Shown here one piece after another: positions 1 through 11,467 of a stretch of 64,000 nucleotides of DNA. How positions within the stretch are numbered: position 1 is the stretch's first letter; each line of letters starts with the position of its first letter. A program made the translations under genes and the position numbers. The stretch lies in the NCBI GenBank assembly GCA_021292165.1, contig JAHFWL010000298.1, positions 124,001 through 188,000 on the forward strand, written 5' to 3'. The stretch comes from Shinisaurus crocodilurus. Taxonomy: Eukaryota > Chordata > Lepidosauria > Squamata > Shinisauridae. The notes beneath the pieces are model-generated. The model was not told where the DNA came from. It made no database searches and was given only the letters and a program-made list of their open reading frames with translations.

Positions 1-581
1 GCCCAGAGCCATTCAGCAACAGCAGAGGCCTTAGACATTTTGGCACCTGAAATGAAAAGTCAAAATGACACACTTCTGCCTCCCCTATTTTAGTCTGTAG
101 TCTCTTGTTATGAAGGACACACAGTGCCCGAGATTAGGAGTGTGGCTGGCACCTCTCGGAAACCAAGAGCAATTGCTCCAACGTGCCCTGTTAAGCAGTA
201 TCTAAAACAACACTTTCCTCTTTCCTTTCTCTGTCCCTCTATTTTCTTCTCCCTGCCTCATTGTCCCACGCTATGGCCTTGTTAGAGTCCATGCAATTCA
301 CTTGTTTCTTATTTGTTGCTCCTATTTGCTTTTCAGTGTAATGTTTATTTTTACAGTCATTTCAAGAGAAATCCAGCTAGTCCTCTGCTGACTGTAACTT
401 TGCTGCTGGAAACCCAAATGTCATGAAATTGTCAGGTATTCTACTACTCCCCCAGACAGCAGACTTGGCAAATTTCAGAGAGAGCAAGCAAAGATACCTC
501 ATTTTATTTATGTCTGTATTCATTTTTTTTTAAAATTATTAGTTTTTAAAATGTGAATTACACCAAAACAAAACAAAAACC
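1..581. other. Unassigned AT-rich sequence
   Basis: No open frame, repeat family or RNA gene is recognisable. The stretch is AT-rich and ends just before a GAG-repeat microsatellite. Confidence 0.5.
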
Positions 582-587
582 ATGAAG

Positions 588-627
588 AAGGAGGAGGAGG
601 AGGAGGAGGAGGAGGAGGAGGAGGAGG
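588..627 (+). repeat. (GAG)n microsatellite
   Basis: About 13 GAG units in a row. They create a poly-glutamate reading frame that has no other coding support. Confidence 0.9.
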
Positions 628-1599
628 GAAAAGAACAACAAAAATTACAATTTTCTTACAGTATTTTAAATGGATCACTTACAGTAAATATGTATGAAAT
701 ATATATCCATAAGTATCAAAAAGTATGTAGTAAAAGATACCTCATTTTATTTATGTCTGTATTTAAAGCATTTTCACACCTGTCTTCAGCCAAAAGGAGT
801 TCCCAGAGCAGGTTCCAAATATCAGCAGAAACAGTGTCCTTGCCCGCAGGCTTGCAATCTGAAGAACACAGCACACAAGGAAACAGAGATGGGGAGGGAG
901 GAGGAAAAAGCTTCCCATCCACACTGCGGTTGGATCCAACATTATCAATCCTCGAATGGAAATGCTTCCATTGGTGGAACCAGGAAGGGGTGATCCCCCC
1001 TCCACTGCATGCCATCAAAATCTGCTCTGGAGGGCTGTGCAACCACATGGGTGGAGGCCACAGAAGTCCAAAGTGACTGAGCCACAGCTCTGTCACTCAC
1101 TCATCCCCCCCAGTCCTTTCTGAAGGGGAGGGTTTTTTTGGCACGGGAGCAGAGGGGTCCTCACCTCTGAGGCTCTGTGGGCCAGATGGCCAGCCTGCTG
1201 GGCCAAACTTGGACCACAGGCCAGAGATTCCCTGTCCCTTTTATAGGCAAGGAGACTCTTTTCTGGGCTAAAATGATTTCTTTCACTTCTTTGCAGGTTT
1301 CTTCAGTATCAATTGCACTGGTTACTGTTTCCACTCCCACCCACCCACCCACATCCTCGATCAAAGGGCGAAAACACATTTCAGGAGTGGTTCAGAAGTG
1401 CCTTGATTCAGGAACATTAAGAAGTGCCCATCGGGAAGCACCCACTAAGGAGTAAGGAGACTGCGTGGGAAAGAAAGATTCAGAGGGAATCCCAGCATAC
1501 TGTTTGATCAGTGTCTGCTTTTGGAGAGGTCCAGCTCTCTCCCTTGCACAGCTGATTATTCATATCTTTTAATCGGGGAAACGTGTCTAATGACCAAAA
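628..1599. other. Unassigned sequence
   Basis: No recognisable gene. The part around 930-1080 (GATCC-rich, mentioning a glycine-rich frame) faintly resembles 57660-57790, so it may be an old dispersed repeat. Short open frames on both strands lack any family signature. Confidence 0.4.
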
Positions 1600-2323
1600 C
1601 ATATCACAGTTGTGTATCTGAGTTGCTCATGATGAGCATCATACACACAAACAGCATCATGCATTAATACCACAGTTGGCAGGGTGAGTTCTACCGGAGG
1701 CACTCTTTGGATAATGGGACATTGCATTATCCTCCCAGACTCCTACAGCTCGCAGCTGAGTGTTGTGCATAAAATAAACCAATTTTGTGTTATTAGGGAA
1801 GCTGTTAAGGAGCAAGCAACTGAAATGCTGAGTAAGTAAGAAAGACTTCAGTTAAAACTGGGAGGTTCTAATTATATTGGAATGGGGACAATGGAATGTC
1901 TAAATGTGCGTCTGTGGTGTACATGAAAATTGTAGGAACCTTTTCCAGGCACCAGCCTTTTAGACGTCTGCGATCTCTGCATCTCCCCGCCATTATCTGA
2001 AGATGAGCATACCCAGGTGATTTCTGAAGGCTAAGTCGCGTCTCTGGGAACTAGACATGCATCTTCGGGTGTGACTTGCGGAACCCCTCTCATTTAGCAC
2101 GAGGAGATCCCAACTTGTGATGTTTTCTGCTGGCTTCCTTCTTTACTTACACATTATGTAATTGCATTTTGGGCAGCCCTTTGAAAGCTGCTCACACAGC
2201 TTCCCCTCCATCCAGCAGCAACACAACACACAATTCCTCCCAAATCTGACAGTGGCTGCCTGGTTCAGTCTGGCTGATGTATTGCTTCCTTTGAAGAATG
2301 CTCAGGGAACATCGGAAAAGGCC
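1600..2323 (+). repeat. Dispersed repeat family X, copy 1
   Basis: About 720 bp that recurs, diverged, at 9880-10735 (- strand), 14090-14265 (+, partial) and 16195-16800 (+). Landmarks shared by the copies include CTTTGGATA-x-TGGGACATTGCA near the start, a GAGATCCCAACTTGTG block and CCTTTGAAGAATG-x-TCAGGGAA at the end. There is no coding capacity. The class is unknown; it could be a non-autonomous DNA transposon or an LTR remnant. Confidence 0.6.
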
Positions 2324-2538
2324 ATCTGTGTGTTTTCTGCAGAAAGCGGTTGGGTGCAGTTCAGCTGGGATGCCCGTAACCCGCTGAATTCTGGGGATTA
2401 CGGGCAACCTATGCAGGGCGGTAGGAGTGCAGGGTCATCAGTCGCCTCCGTGCTCCTCCCACCCGGCAAAGCCTGTTTCAGCCATCCAAGCGCAACGCTC
2501 TGGTGCTGTAGAGAAGGAGGCTGAGATACCACCAGGAA

Positions 2539-2825
2539 CAGGGCCGGTGCTACCATTAGGCCAACTAGGCGGCTGCCTAGGGCGCCGGGCTAAAGAGGGC
2601 GCCAGGAGCATAGGGCTGGAGGGAGGGAGGGCTCAAGTGGGAAGGGGGCGCACTAAATATCTGATCTTGCTTAGGGCACCAAACTGCCTTGCACCAGCCC
2701 TGTTCCCAGGGAGGGAAATTTATTTTATAATGGGCATAGGGCTGGAGGGAGGGCTCAAGTGGGAAGGGGGGGGCGCTAAATATCTGATCTTGCCTAGGGC
2801 ACCAAACTGCCTTGCACCGGCCCTG
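2539..2825. mobile_element. hAT-type MITE with internal tandem duplication
   Basis: The terminal inverted repeats read CAGGGCCGGTGC and GCACCGGCCCTG. The element is flanked by an exact 8-bp target duplication ACCAGGAA at 2531-2538 and 2826-2833, which is the hAT hallmark. Inside, a unit of about 100-120 bp (AGGGCTGGAGGGAGG ... TTGCACC) occurs twice, at about 2605-2705 and 2728-2826. Confidence 0.85.
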
Positions 2826-2833
2826 ACCAGGAA

Positions 2834-3125
2834 ACAGCGTGTCTCGGCGGTGGTGCCAGTCTCCTTCCCTCCCCTCCCCGCCCCCTGGAATGCCCCCCCC
2901 AAAAGCCCTTCTCCAAGGTCACTTTTACTACGTCTTAGATGCAGCCAGTGTGGTTCTTTCCATGCCGGCTGCAAGAGGGGAGTGGAGAGGGATCTGAATG
3001 CAGATCCCCAGCGACGAGGTCAGAGCAATTTTCCAGCCTCGCGGCTGGGGGTCTGAGCAATCCTATGCCCTCTAGATGTTGTCTAGCAGCCATAGGATTT
3101 CTCTGTTCATGTATTTTAGCAGTTA
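2834..3125 (+). repeat. Dispersed repeat family W, copy 1
   Basis: Resembles 43870-44107. Both share GGTGCCxGTCTCCTTCCCTCCCC, an AAGGTCACT-type block, TTCTTTCCAxxCCGGCTGCAAG and a CCCTCTAGA block about 180 bp later. No coding capacity is visible and the class is unknown. Confidence 0.5.
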
Positions 3126-3127
3126 AG

Positions 3128-3260
3128 GCTGCAATCCTATGCCTGTTCATACAGAAGAAAGCACTACAACTCCCAGCTTGCCTTGAGCCAGCCATGCTAG
3201 CTGAGGCATGCTGGGAATTGTAGGACTTTTTTTCTGCCTAAACAAGCATAGGATGGTGCA
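3128..3260. mobile_element. Palindromic MITE, family M2
   Basis: Long imperfect inverted repeat: GCAATCCTATGC ... ACAACTCCCAGC ... GCTGGGAATTGTAGG ... GCATAGGATGGTGC. Related copies lie at 32024-32137, 51650-51705 (one arm) and 55699-55825. Confidence 0.65.
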
Positions 3261-3389
3261 CTAAGAGAGTTCAATTTTGAAGGAGGAAGTCCAGCATTTA
3301 AATGTCTTCTTCATTGTGGTGTTCATGAAGAAAGTCATGTCTGTTTGACTACTAGACTCTCAACCAATGCCACAGAGCTACTTAGGCAT

Positions 3390-3802
3390 TTATTATATTT
3401 ATATTATATTTCCCCTGCAAGGAACCCAAGGCAGCATGCATAATCCTCCTGCAAGGAACCAGTGGAGGCTTCATGATCCTCCTCTTCCTCCTTCTCTCCA
3501 TTTTATCCTCACAACAACTATATGAGGCAGGTTAGGTTGACTCTCAGTGACTGGCCCAAAGTCACCCAGTGAGCTTCCTGGCCGAGTGAAGAGTAGAACC
3601 CAGATCTCCTGAGTCCCAGACCAACTCTCTAACCCAGTGTTCTCCAACCTTGGGTCCCCACATGTTTTTGGCCTACAACTCCCAGCATGCCCCAGCCAGC
3701 TATGCTGGCTGGGGCATGCTGGGAGTTGTAGGCCAAAAACATCTGGGGACCCAAGGTTGGAGAACACTGCTCTAACCCCTACACCATACTGGTACTCCAG
3801 TG
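3390..3802 (-). mobile_element. Sauria-type tRNA SINE interrupted by a MITE
   Basis: Reverse copy of the SINE found about ten times in this window. Recognisable parts are the tail side near AGGAACCCAAGGCAGC, the CAACCTxxCTCACAG-like core and the tRNA-like head at the right end. The 135-bp palindromic hAT MITE at 3635-3769 is inserted in the head and splits it. Confidence 0.75.
3635..3769. mobile_element. Palindromic hAT MITE, family M1, copy 1
   Basis: 135 bp, almost a perfect inverted repeat over its whole length, with ends CAGTGTTCTCCAACC and its complement. An exact 8-bp target duplication CTCTAACC lies at 3627-3634 and 3770-3777. It is nested in a SINE and so is younger than that SINE. 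Confidence 0.92.
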
Positions 3803-4663
3803 TGAGGATAAAATGGGAGAACTTCAGCTATGTACCCATGAGAAGCATGATTCTGCTCTGGCTTTGATTAAAATCTGAGCCAGAAAATAATTTGGGGTCA
3901 TAATATGATTTATTGACTGATCGATATCCCACCTCTTTACAACAAGTACACAACACTAGCTTTGTAATTAAGATGAGCTTTCAGGGTCCCTGAGACTTGT
4001 ATTTCTGAGCCAGAAAATAGGAGTCTCAGTGATATCTGCAAGGGTCTGTATCTTTGCACTGGAGGCATGCAAAGTGATTCCCCACTTTGATTCAGATCCA
4101 GAAATGGCCCATTGGAAAATGGCCCACATCTGCTCAGACTGCTCAGAGTCAGTCCATTTTGACTTTGTGCCAAACCTGGGGGGATCAAGCCTGCCAAATT
4201 TCTCAGAATGACAGTCACATTTTGTGTGTGTGCAAAAGCAGCCTTGATATTTTGAGGGTCTCCAAAAGAGGATGCACTTATCCCCCTATGCTGCTTGTGG
4301 ACCACTGTTCCAAAAATGACAGGCAACGTATAGGTGTCCTTTAGTAGTAAGAAACCTGCAAAGTTTCAGAAGGATAAGTGCGGCGAAGTGGAAAGGGAAG
4401 GGGTATACTCCAGTTTGGGGGTGCTTCTCTTCCCTTGCCACCATGGGTTTTTTTTCCCTTTCTTTTGTAAATTTGTATGAAAATGGTACACTTCATTGAG
4501 GTGACCCCAGGCATGAATCATACACAGTTTCATGGGGATAGGTGCAGGGGCTATGGCGTTATGATGCTTGAAAACTATTTTATGGCTTTTTCATAGTGAA
4601 GCCAAGTGGAATTGGAAGAATAGCCATCTTTGGCCTCCCCAAAGCACAGCGATTGGAGCCCAT
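3803..4663. other. Unassigned sequence
   Basis: No gene or repeat family recognised. Several short open frames on both strands have no conserved features. Confidence 0.4.
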
Positions 4664-4669
4664 GGTAAG

Positions 4670-4717
<48 letters not shown>

Positions 4718-4880
4718 TTTATTTCTTACCCGCCTCTCCGTCTAGATCGAGGCGGGGAACAACAAAAATATAAAATACACAATACATACTATTAAAACAT
4801 ATTAAAAACATCATAAAAACATCATTAAAACATCATTAAAACATCGTAAAAACATCGTAAAAACATCTTAAAGATGTGCT
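4664..4880 (-). mobile_element. LINE 3'-end-like sequence with (TAA)n run
   Basis: A (TAA)n tract (4671-4716) is followed by CCGCCTCTCC-type sequence and a tandem series of TAAAAACATC-like decamers. This is the usual look of a reversed squamate LINE 3' UTR whose A-rich tail expanded into a microsatellite. Confidence 0.5.
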
Positions 4881-5189
4881 CTAACATTGGAAGGTGCACT
4901 CAACTGCACACTCCCCCCCCCCCACAATGTTTAGAGAAACAAAACCAAAAGATGCTATTGGAAGACATGAAGTCTGCTGGCTTGTATTGTATCCAAAACA
5001 TGAGTTGCTGCTAACAAAGCCTCATTCCTGAGCAACTTCAGTTTTGTTGGCTACAGAGGGAAGCCGACTTCTCTTTGGGTCCCAACAGAATTGGACCGAA
5101 GCAGCTTCATTCTGCTCGGGCTTCAGACTTCATCCAACTCTGTTGCACATCCCAAGGATGTATGAATGTATTTTAGTACACTTATATCC
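4881..5189. other. Unassigned sequence
   Basis: Contains a poly-C run near 4913. No gene recognised. Confidence 0.4.
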
Positions 5190-5755
5190 CATACCTTCCA
5201 ACATTTCGCAGATGAAAATAGGGACACACATGTGAATTTGTAAGAGGTATGGTTAAGCAACATGAAGGTGTGATCAAGAGGGTGTGGCCAGGCAACATGA
5301 GGGCATGGTCAAGGGTATGGCCAGGCAACCAAAGGGCATGGTTAAGTACAAATGTTATTAGAGGAAACACACAAAAATTACATCATTATATTATATATTA
5401 TTTTATGATATTGTATACGTGGCTTTTGTAATATTGTTTTTACCTTACTTAAACCCTTAATTGTAGATATCTGGTGTTTTTCATGGGGTGTGTGTGTCAG
5501 TACTTGCAGGGCAATCTCTCTCTCTCTCTCTCTCTCTCTTTTAAATTGTCAGGATTGGCACAAATTCAACAGGTGAAGCTCCCCCCCCCCCATACATGGA
5601 GCTACAGAGAGAAGGGGAAGATTCTTGCATTCCCTTCTGACACTGTAACCTCATCTGTTAGAGTCAAAGGGTCAGCTCTGTTAGGAAATAAAATCTTTGG
5701 CAATACAAAGATAGGAATCATGTGATAAATTCCCTTATTCACCTCTCCATTGGTC
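5190..5755 (+). repeat. Dispersed repeat family Y, copy 1
   Basis: Begins with the block CCATACCTTCCAACATTT and GGGACACACATGTGAATTTG. It contains GTGTGGCCAGGCAACATGAG in tandem-like variants, and ends with a block having CAGGTGAAGCT and GGAAATAAAATCT. The same order of blocks occurs at 11468-13070 (+) and 17213-18530 (-). A (CT)n run lies at 5514-5541. No protein is encoded. Confidence 0.65.
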
Positions 5756-5769
5756 CAGGCCAATGGGTA

Positions 5770-5793
5770 CAAACACACACACACACACACACA
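5770..5793. repeat. (AC)n microsatellite
   Basis: Dinucleotide run of about 12 units immediately after repeat Y. Confidence 0.85.
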
Positions 5794-6202
5794 TCCTTGC
5801 ATCTGTTTCCTCTCTGCTTACTCTCTCTTAAAGGGGCTATGGAAAAAATGGCAGCTAAGCTAAAAGTTGTAGCTTAGCTGCAATTTTGCCCATGGTCCCT
5901 TTAAGTAGCTTGCAGTTGTGGGAGGCAGGGGAATTCGGGACTCTGCATGACAAAGTGAGAAGCCATGATTGCTTAGGGGTTTTCCAGACTGTCCTGGCAT
6001 TTTCGGGGCAGTTCTTCCCCCAGGGAAGAAAGCCAGTCTTCCCAGGGAGTCTCAACATGATCACATCCAAGTGTAACCCTACCAACTGGCCAATACAGGT
6101 CTCAGATTAGTTCAGATATTTTGCCCTGTGTTACTCTAAAATCATAAAGTTGCTGCAAGGGGAAAATATATATATATATATATCAGAAAAGTCTCAGTAA
6201 AT
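5794..6202. other. Unassigned sequence
   Basis: No gene is visible. A short (TA)n run lies at 6168-6182. Confidence 0.4.
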
Positions 6203-6590
6203 AAATCCCAGGCCACAGTCCTCCTCCCTTCTGTGGAGTTTCTCCTGCTGCCGGCAGGGCTGGCTGAGGTATTTTGCTTGTTACACAATAAAACAAAATG
6301 TACATCGCACCCGAGTTGACAATATTTTAAATGAAATATAAATGTAGGCCTGTAGGCCTCAGCACAGTAATTTATTCACACTGTTATAACAAAGGAATCT
6401 CTCCCCCCCCCCTTTTCTGTCTACAACATCACTTATAATAGCTCCTATCAAGGAAGGAGACTAATAATTCGGGACCACACACAGAGCTGTAAAATTAGGG
6501 GCAAGTCAGAGTAAATAAATCCCCGGCGACAGGCCTTCTCCCTTCTGTGGAGTTTCTCCTGCTGCTGGCTGGGCTGACGGAGGTATTTTG
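6203..6590. repeat. Direct repeat pair of about 75 bp
   Basis: About 75 bp at 6203-6278 recurs at 6513-6590. Both contain AGTAAATAAATCCC and TTCTGTGGAGTTTCTCCTGC, and end in GAGGTATTTTGC. The copies are about 310 bp apart in the same orientation. They could be the ends of a small LTR-like element or a local duplication. Confidence 0.55.
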
Positions 6591-6689
6591 CCCTCCTACA
6601 AGTGATGACATGGAAGCAGCTTCAGGTGGGTGACATGAGCACTAACCACCAGCCCTAGGCCTGCTTACCTTCAACAAGTCATAGGGATG

Positions 6690-7040
6690 TATCCATGCAC
6701 CTTACCTGGCCGCCACTCCGTCCCATCACTCCACGCCACACCGGCAGCGCGGCGTCCCGTTGCATCATTTCTGTCTGCCAGGGACGCGACGGCACCCCGC
6801 ACTGCATTTTTGGCATAAAAACCAGGGCAACCTAGCTTAAAACGGCTGCAAATAGCAAATGCCAAACCGGGGCCGTTTTAAGCTAGGTTGCCCTGGTTTT
6901 TACGCCAAAAACACAGTGTGTGTGTTTGGGGCTGTCACGTCACTTCCTGGCAGCTGGAAATGACGCAATGGGACCCTGCGCTGCTGGCGAGGCGGATCAA
7001 GCGGCGTGGGGGTTTTGGCCTTCGGGGGGGGGGTCTCAAT
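6690..7040. repeat. GC-rich hairpin repeat family Z, copy 1
   Basis: CpG-rich block whose centre is an inverted repeat with 36-bp arms (6811-6846 and 6872-6907) differing at one position. The arm contains AAACCAGGGCAACCTAGC. Related arms occur at 20240-20290 and 53145-53205. The class is unknown, perhaps a foldback transposon. Confidence 0.6.
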
Positions 7041-7079
7041 CATCCCAGTTTGCAGGACACGGAATAATGGGCTCAAGTT

Positions 7080-7316
7080 ACAGGAACCAGATTCCACCTA
7101 AACATCAGGGAAAATTCCTGAATGTCAGAGCAGTAAGACAATGGAATCAACTACCTTGGGAGGTGGTGGGCTCTCCCACTCTGGAGGCATTCAAGGTGCG
7201 GCTGGACAGCCATCTGTCGGGGATGCTTTGACCTGGATTCCTGCATTGAGCAGGGGGTTGGACTTGATGGTCTTATAGGCCCCTTCCAACTCTACTTTTC
7301 TATGATTCTATGAAAG
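7080..7316 (+). mobile_element. CR1 LINE 3' end
   Basis: Encodes the tail of the CR1 reverse transcriptase frame (ECAIRQWNQLPWEVV-like region, readable as RAVRQWNQLPWEVV). It then gives the typical CR1 3' UTR with GAGCAGGGGGTTGGACTTGA and ends in the ATTCTATGA octamer series. Confidence 0.85.
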
Positions 7317-8009
7317 GTGAGCACCCCCCCCGAAGGTAGGATTAACCCCCCTACAACAAGATAGCTACATCCTGTGCCCTCAGACCATGGCTATGTCATG
7401 AGCCTCACAGACTTGGCTGATAAGGGTGCGACACAGTTGCCATTACACGCACGTCCAAATTTTGCTGAGCTTGTCTTTGGATGCACAGTCAGGGGTTTCA
7501 GAGTCTGCTTGTTTGTTTGTTTTCAAAGTAACGTTCCAACAAAAATACTTCGGGGGCCCTTTCCTCAGTTCCACGCTGCCTGCAGTACAAATCCTGCAAG
7601 GCCTGTCGTGCTCTCCTGACAATTCTTTCTCCCCCACTCCTCCACTTTTCACTGCCCACACTTCTGCAGCAGCGCTTACCACGGAACCGGCTGCAACACA
7701 CGCCCTGCTCTGCTCTCAGGCTTCTCTGTGCAATGAGGCTTCCAGGTCGTGTGCGTGGGAGCTTTGGCTCATGAAGTTTGGCAAGCGAAGGCTTCCTTCC
7801 TCTTTGGCAGATTTCCACATCAATGGCTGGCCTGGTGAGTTGCATGGCATCCGGAGCGGGGCTAGCCAGCATGGCCCTGCTCACAGATGGTTTGAAAGTG
7901 TCAGCAATAATAGCTGAATAGAGCTAAGGTGAGTGTTCTTCAAAGGGGACAGTCAGATCAAGTTTAACCTAGGAAGAGGCAGGAGATCACCAGGCCAAAG
8001 AAGACCAAC
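7317..8009. other. Unassigned sequence
   Basis: Open frames on both strands at 7426-7917 and 7498-7884 lack any family signature and overlap each other. Not considered coding. Confidence 0.4.
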
Positions 8010-8017
8010 GTTTAGAT

Positions 8018-8152
8018 CAGTGTTCTCCAACCTTGGGTCCCCAGATGTTTTTGGCCTACAACTCCCAGCATGCCCCAGCCAGATATGCTAGCTGGGGCAT
8101 GCTGGGAGTTGTAGGCCAAAGACATCTGGGGACCCAAGGTTGGAGAACACTG
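8018..8152. mobile_element. Palindromic hAT MITE, family M1, copy 2
   Basis: Same 135-bp palindrome as 3635-3769. Target duplication GTTTAGAT (8010-8017) and GTTTGGAT (8153-8160), one mismatch. Confidence 0.9.
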
Positions 8153-8160
8153 GTTTGGAT

Positions 8161-9349
8161 TATGCAAATGTTGCATGCTGGGGAATAAAATGTTGAAGGT
8201 CTTGCTGTTGCCAGAGTGCAGCACAAAATAGTCAACAACGACAAAACAATTAAAATTAAAAAAAAAAAATCCCTTGCTATTGCGAAGCAGTGAACCTGAG
8301 AGTTTTGATAGCATCTCTTGCAACAGCAGGAAACATTTATCTCACAAAGGATCACACTTTCTAAAAACCAGGAAAGAACTTTTGATCACCCACACAACAG
8401 AGTGTTCACCAGCCTTTTCCTGACATCATTCTTTTATTTTGCAGGTTAACCATTAAGAGTTCCTGGCACCAGAAATGTCCTCCCCCAAGGAATTACGATT
8501 TTTGAGGGTTCTTCTGATCATTGTCTCCCAACTTACGACCGCAGGATTACAATTCTCTGCACGATGTCAAGGGAAGCGATGGTGGGTTACCCACCCCCAC
8601 TTTAAATCAGAAAACAAAAATGTTCTAAGACACCTATCCAGTCAGTCTGTATTTAAATACTAGCAAAAACACCCACCACATTGTGACAGGTGGGATGTGT
8701 GTAAGGATGTTGGGCAGATAGCCTATGTGGCAGAGCAGTCATGGGGCACCTCCAGCCAGTGGGGTACTTTCATGCCCCTGCCATGGGCAAAGCGTTAAAG
8801 CAGTAAGTATGTGAGGGGAGGAGGGAGTGTGAGAGGAGTGTGGAACGTTGAGACAACAGCCTCCTGCTGAGGGGTGGCAGGCTGCCATGGAAGAGGCACC
8901 CCTGAAGGGGGCAACACCAAAGAGGGCACCCCCCTTTGGGGTTGCCCCTTCAGGGTGCCATGAGGGCAAGAGCGCGCCTCTTTCCCCCTCTCCCTCCCTG
9001 TTTCAGATGCCGGTGTGCCTGTGTTGCTCCCTGATTAGTTTTATATTCATTTTGTGATGACGTATGAGTGGATGAAGTTTGGTGCATGTGAGGTTTTGCG
9101 CGGCTGTGGATTTGTTTGTGTTGTGAATGAGGACTGAGAGTGCGTGAAAAGTGTTGGCGTGGCTGAATGTGCAGGGAAGGCCCTGACGCAGGGACCCATG
9201 GAGGTGAGGCTGCCACCCCAGTGATTTGGGGTAGAAGGAGATTTGGCAGGAGGAGGGGACTGGGACATCAGAGCAGATGTTTAGACGCAGTTCCCCTTCC
9301 ACCCCCCTCCTCCCGCTCTCACGCATCTGGCAGCTCATCCACTGAGCCC
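8161..9349. other. Unassigned sequence
   Basis: No gene recognised. The 8730-9000 part is C/G-rich with repeated GGCACCCC-type blocks that give mirror open frames on both strands, probably an old repeat. Confidence 0.4.
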
Positions 9350-9905
9350 TCCTGTCTTGCGGTGCTGCCAGATCGCCAGATTAACGCCAGATCGGTCCGC
9401 AATAGGACCGCACCCATCCACGATTTAATCGTGGATGAGAAGGCCGATCTGGCGTGTATTACTGAGACTTCGGTGGGTGAGCGGAGTGGGCCAGGCCTGA
9501 CACAGCTCTGCCCACCTGGGTACTCGGTGCGGCACCCAGCATAGGCTATAGGACCAGGGGGGTGGAGTTGCCGTGACCCACAGAAGTTCCATCTCTATCG
9601 CCAGGAAGCCACTCCACCTTGGAGCGGGCCTTGAGGGGTTGGAATTGGCGTTGGGCCCCACAGAGGCAGATTGGGGGTGCTGCTGGTGTACCGCCCACCC
9701 TGCTGCCCAGCACCCTCCCTTACCGAGCTGGCAGAGGTGGTCTCAGGTGTTGGAGGAACCCAGGACGGTGGTCCTGGTCCTGGGTGACTTTAATTTCCAT
9801 GCTGAGGCTTGCTTCTGGAGCTCTGCTTGGGACTTTATGTCCTCCGTGTGACATCCATGGGGCTGCCTCAGTCTGTTATCTGCCAATACATCGGCCAGCT
9901 TGATG
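9350..9905 (+). mobile_element. L2 LINE endonuclease-domain fragment, broken
   Basis: Translating across frames gives the apurinic-endonuclease part of an L2 ORF2: NARSVRNRTAPIHDLIVDE, ADLACITET, QLCPPGYSVR, then LLVYRPPCCPAP, LTELAEVVSG and LGDFNFHA. Frameshifts and stops break it. The end at about 9885-9905 runs directly into repeat X in a chimeric junction. Confidence 0.8.
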
Positions 9906-10735
9906 TATTCGGAGCCCCTCAGATTTGGGAGTAATTGCTTTGTGTTCATGCTGGGGCAGGGGAAACTGCGAGTAGCTTTCAAAAGGCTGCCAAAAAAAAA
10001 TGCAATCGCATACATTGTATGTAAAGAGGGAGACAAGCAGGAAACAACACAAGTTGGGATCTCCTCCTACTAAATGAGAAAGGTTCTGCGAGACACGCCC
10101 CAAGAGGACTCTCTAGTTCCAGGAAGAACTTAGCCTGAAGACATTTCCTGGATATGCTTAGTCTTGAGAAAAGAGTGGGGAGATGCAGAGGCCGTAAACC
10201 TGTAATTGGCTGGTGGCTGGAAAGGTTCCCCCAATTTTCGTGTAAACCACAGGCGCGCATTTAGAAATTCCACTGTCCCCTTTGCTCTATAATTAGAGAG
10301 AACCTCCCAGTTTTATCCAGTCTTTCTTACTCAGCATTTCAGTTGCTTGCTCCTATGTAGCTTCCCTAAGAACACAACATTGATTTCTTTTATGTAGGGC
10401 AGTCAGTCAGTCAGTTTATTATGGTGTTAGACCAGCAGGTTTATGTAGGACATTCACTTGTATCATGTAGATGTCTGTGAGGATCCTGCAATGTCCCAGT
10501 ATCCAAAGAATGCCCATCTGGTAGAACTCATCCTGCCAGCTACAGTATTAATGCATAATGCTGCTCGTATTTGTGATGTTCATGAGCAACTCAGATCTGC
10601 AATAACACAACCTCAGTTTATTTTATCCAGGACATTCTCCTGTTACCTGTAGAATTCTGGGAGGAGACTGCAATGTCCCAGTATCCAAAGAATGTCTGTC
10701 TGAAGCAGAAAGTTATAGCTCCAAATGACAAAGAT
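9880..10735 (-). repeat. Dispersed repeat family X, copy 2, fused to L2 on both sides
   Basis: Reverse copy of X. Its left end joins an L2 endonuclease fragment and its right end joins an L2 reverse transcriptase fragment. The same two junctions occur at 16195 and 16790 in the opposite orientation. An internal unit containing CCAGTATCCAAAGAATG is present twice, at about 10495 and 10680. Confidence 0.65.
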
Positions 10736-11465
10736 CGCTCAAGGAGGACCCCCAAGCTACCAACCTGCTCCCTCAAGGGGAGTGTAATCCCGTCCAGAAC
10801 AGGTTGAACACCCTCCATCCGCCGGTCAGAGGAACCACCCACTAACAGCATCTCAGTCTTGTCTGGATTGAGCCTCAGTTTGTTAGCCCTCATCCAGTCC
10901 CTTGTCGCAGTCAGGCACCAGTTTAGCATATCCACAGCCTCACCTGCTGAGGATGAAAAGGAGAAACAGAGCTGCGTGTCATCAGCGTACTGATGGCAAC
11001 ACACTCCAAAACTCCGGATGATCCCGCTCAGCGGTTTCATGTAGATGTTGAATAGCATGGGAAATAAGACCGACCCCTGAGGAACCCCGTACTGGAGAGT
11101 CCACAGGGCCGAGCAGTATTCCCCAAGTACCACCTTCTGGAGCCGTCCATCCAAGTTGGAGCAGAACTGCTGCAATGCAGTGCCCCCCACCCCCAACTCA
11201 GACAGCCGCCCCAGAAGGATATCATGGTCGATGGTATCGAAAGCTGCCGAGAGATCCAGGAGTATGAACAGGGTCGCACTCCCCCTGCGTCTCTCCTGAC
11301 ATAGCTCATCATACAGGGTGACCAAAGCTGTTTCCGTGACAAAACCAGGCCTGAACCCCGAGTGAAATGGATCTAGATAACCCGTCTCATCCAAGAGTGC
11401 CTGGAGCTGGTTGGCCACCACCCGCTCAAGGACCTTGCCCAGGAAAGGAACATTTGCTACTGGCC
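10736..11465 (-). mobile_element. L2 LINE reverse transcriptase fragment
   Basis: About 240 codons of open L2 reverse transcriptase: KVLERVVANQLQALLDETGY, LDLSAAFDTIDHDILL, YGVPQGSVL, the catalytic CCHQYADDTQL and WMRANKLRLNPDKTEMLLVG. The YADD motif is intact, but the N-terminal end is cut at about 11465 by inserted repeat Y, and the C-terminal side is fused to repeat X. The N-terminal continuation of the same element appears at 13812-14090. Confidence 0.9.
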
Positions 11466-11467
11466 TA

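Noticed and set aside
582..1076. Poly-glutamate open reading frame
   Set aside because: The start is a (GAG)n microsatellite and the remainder has no conserved motif; an equally long frame exists on the opposite strand.
4664..4880. CRISPR-like spaced repeats (TAAAAACATC decamers)
   Set aside because: Units are adjacent and degenerate in a LINE 3' UTR; there are no unique spacers, and the genome is vertebrate.
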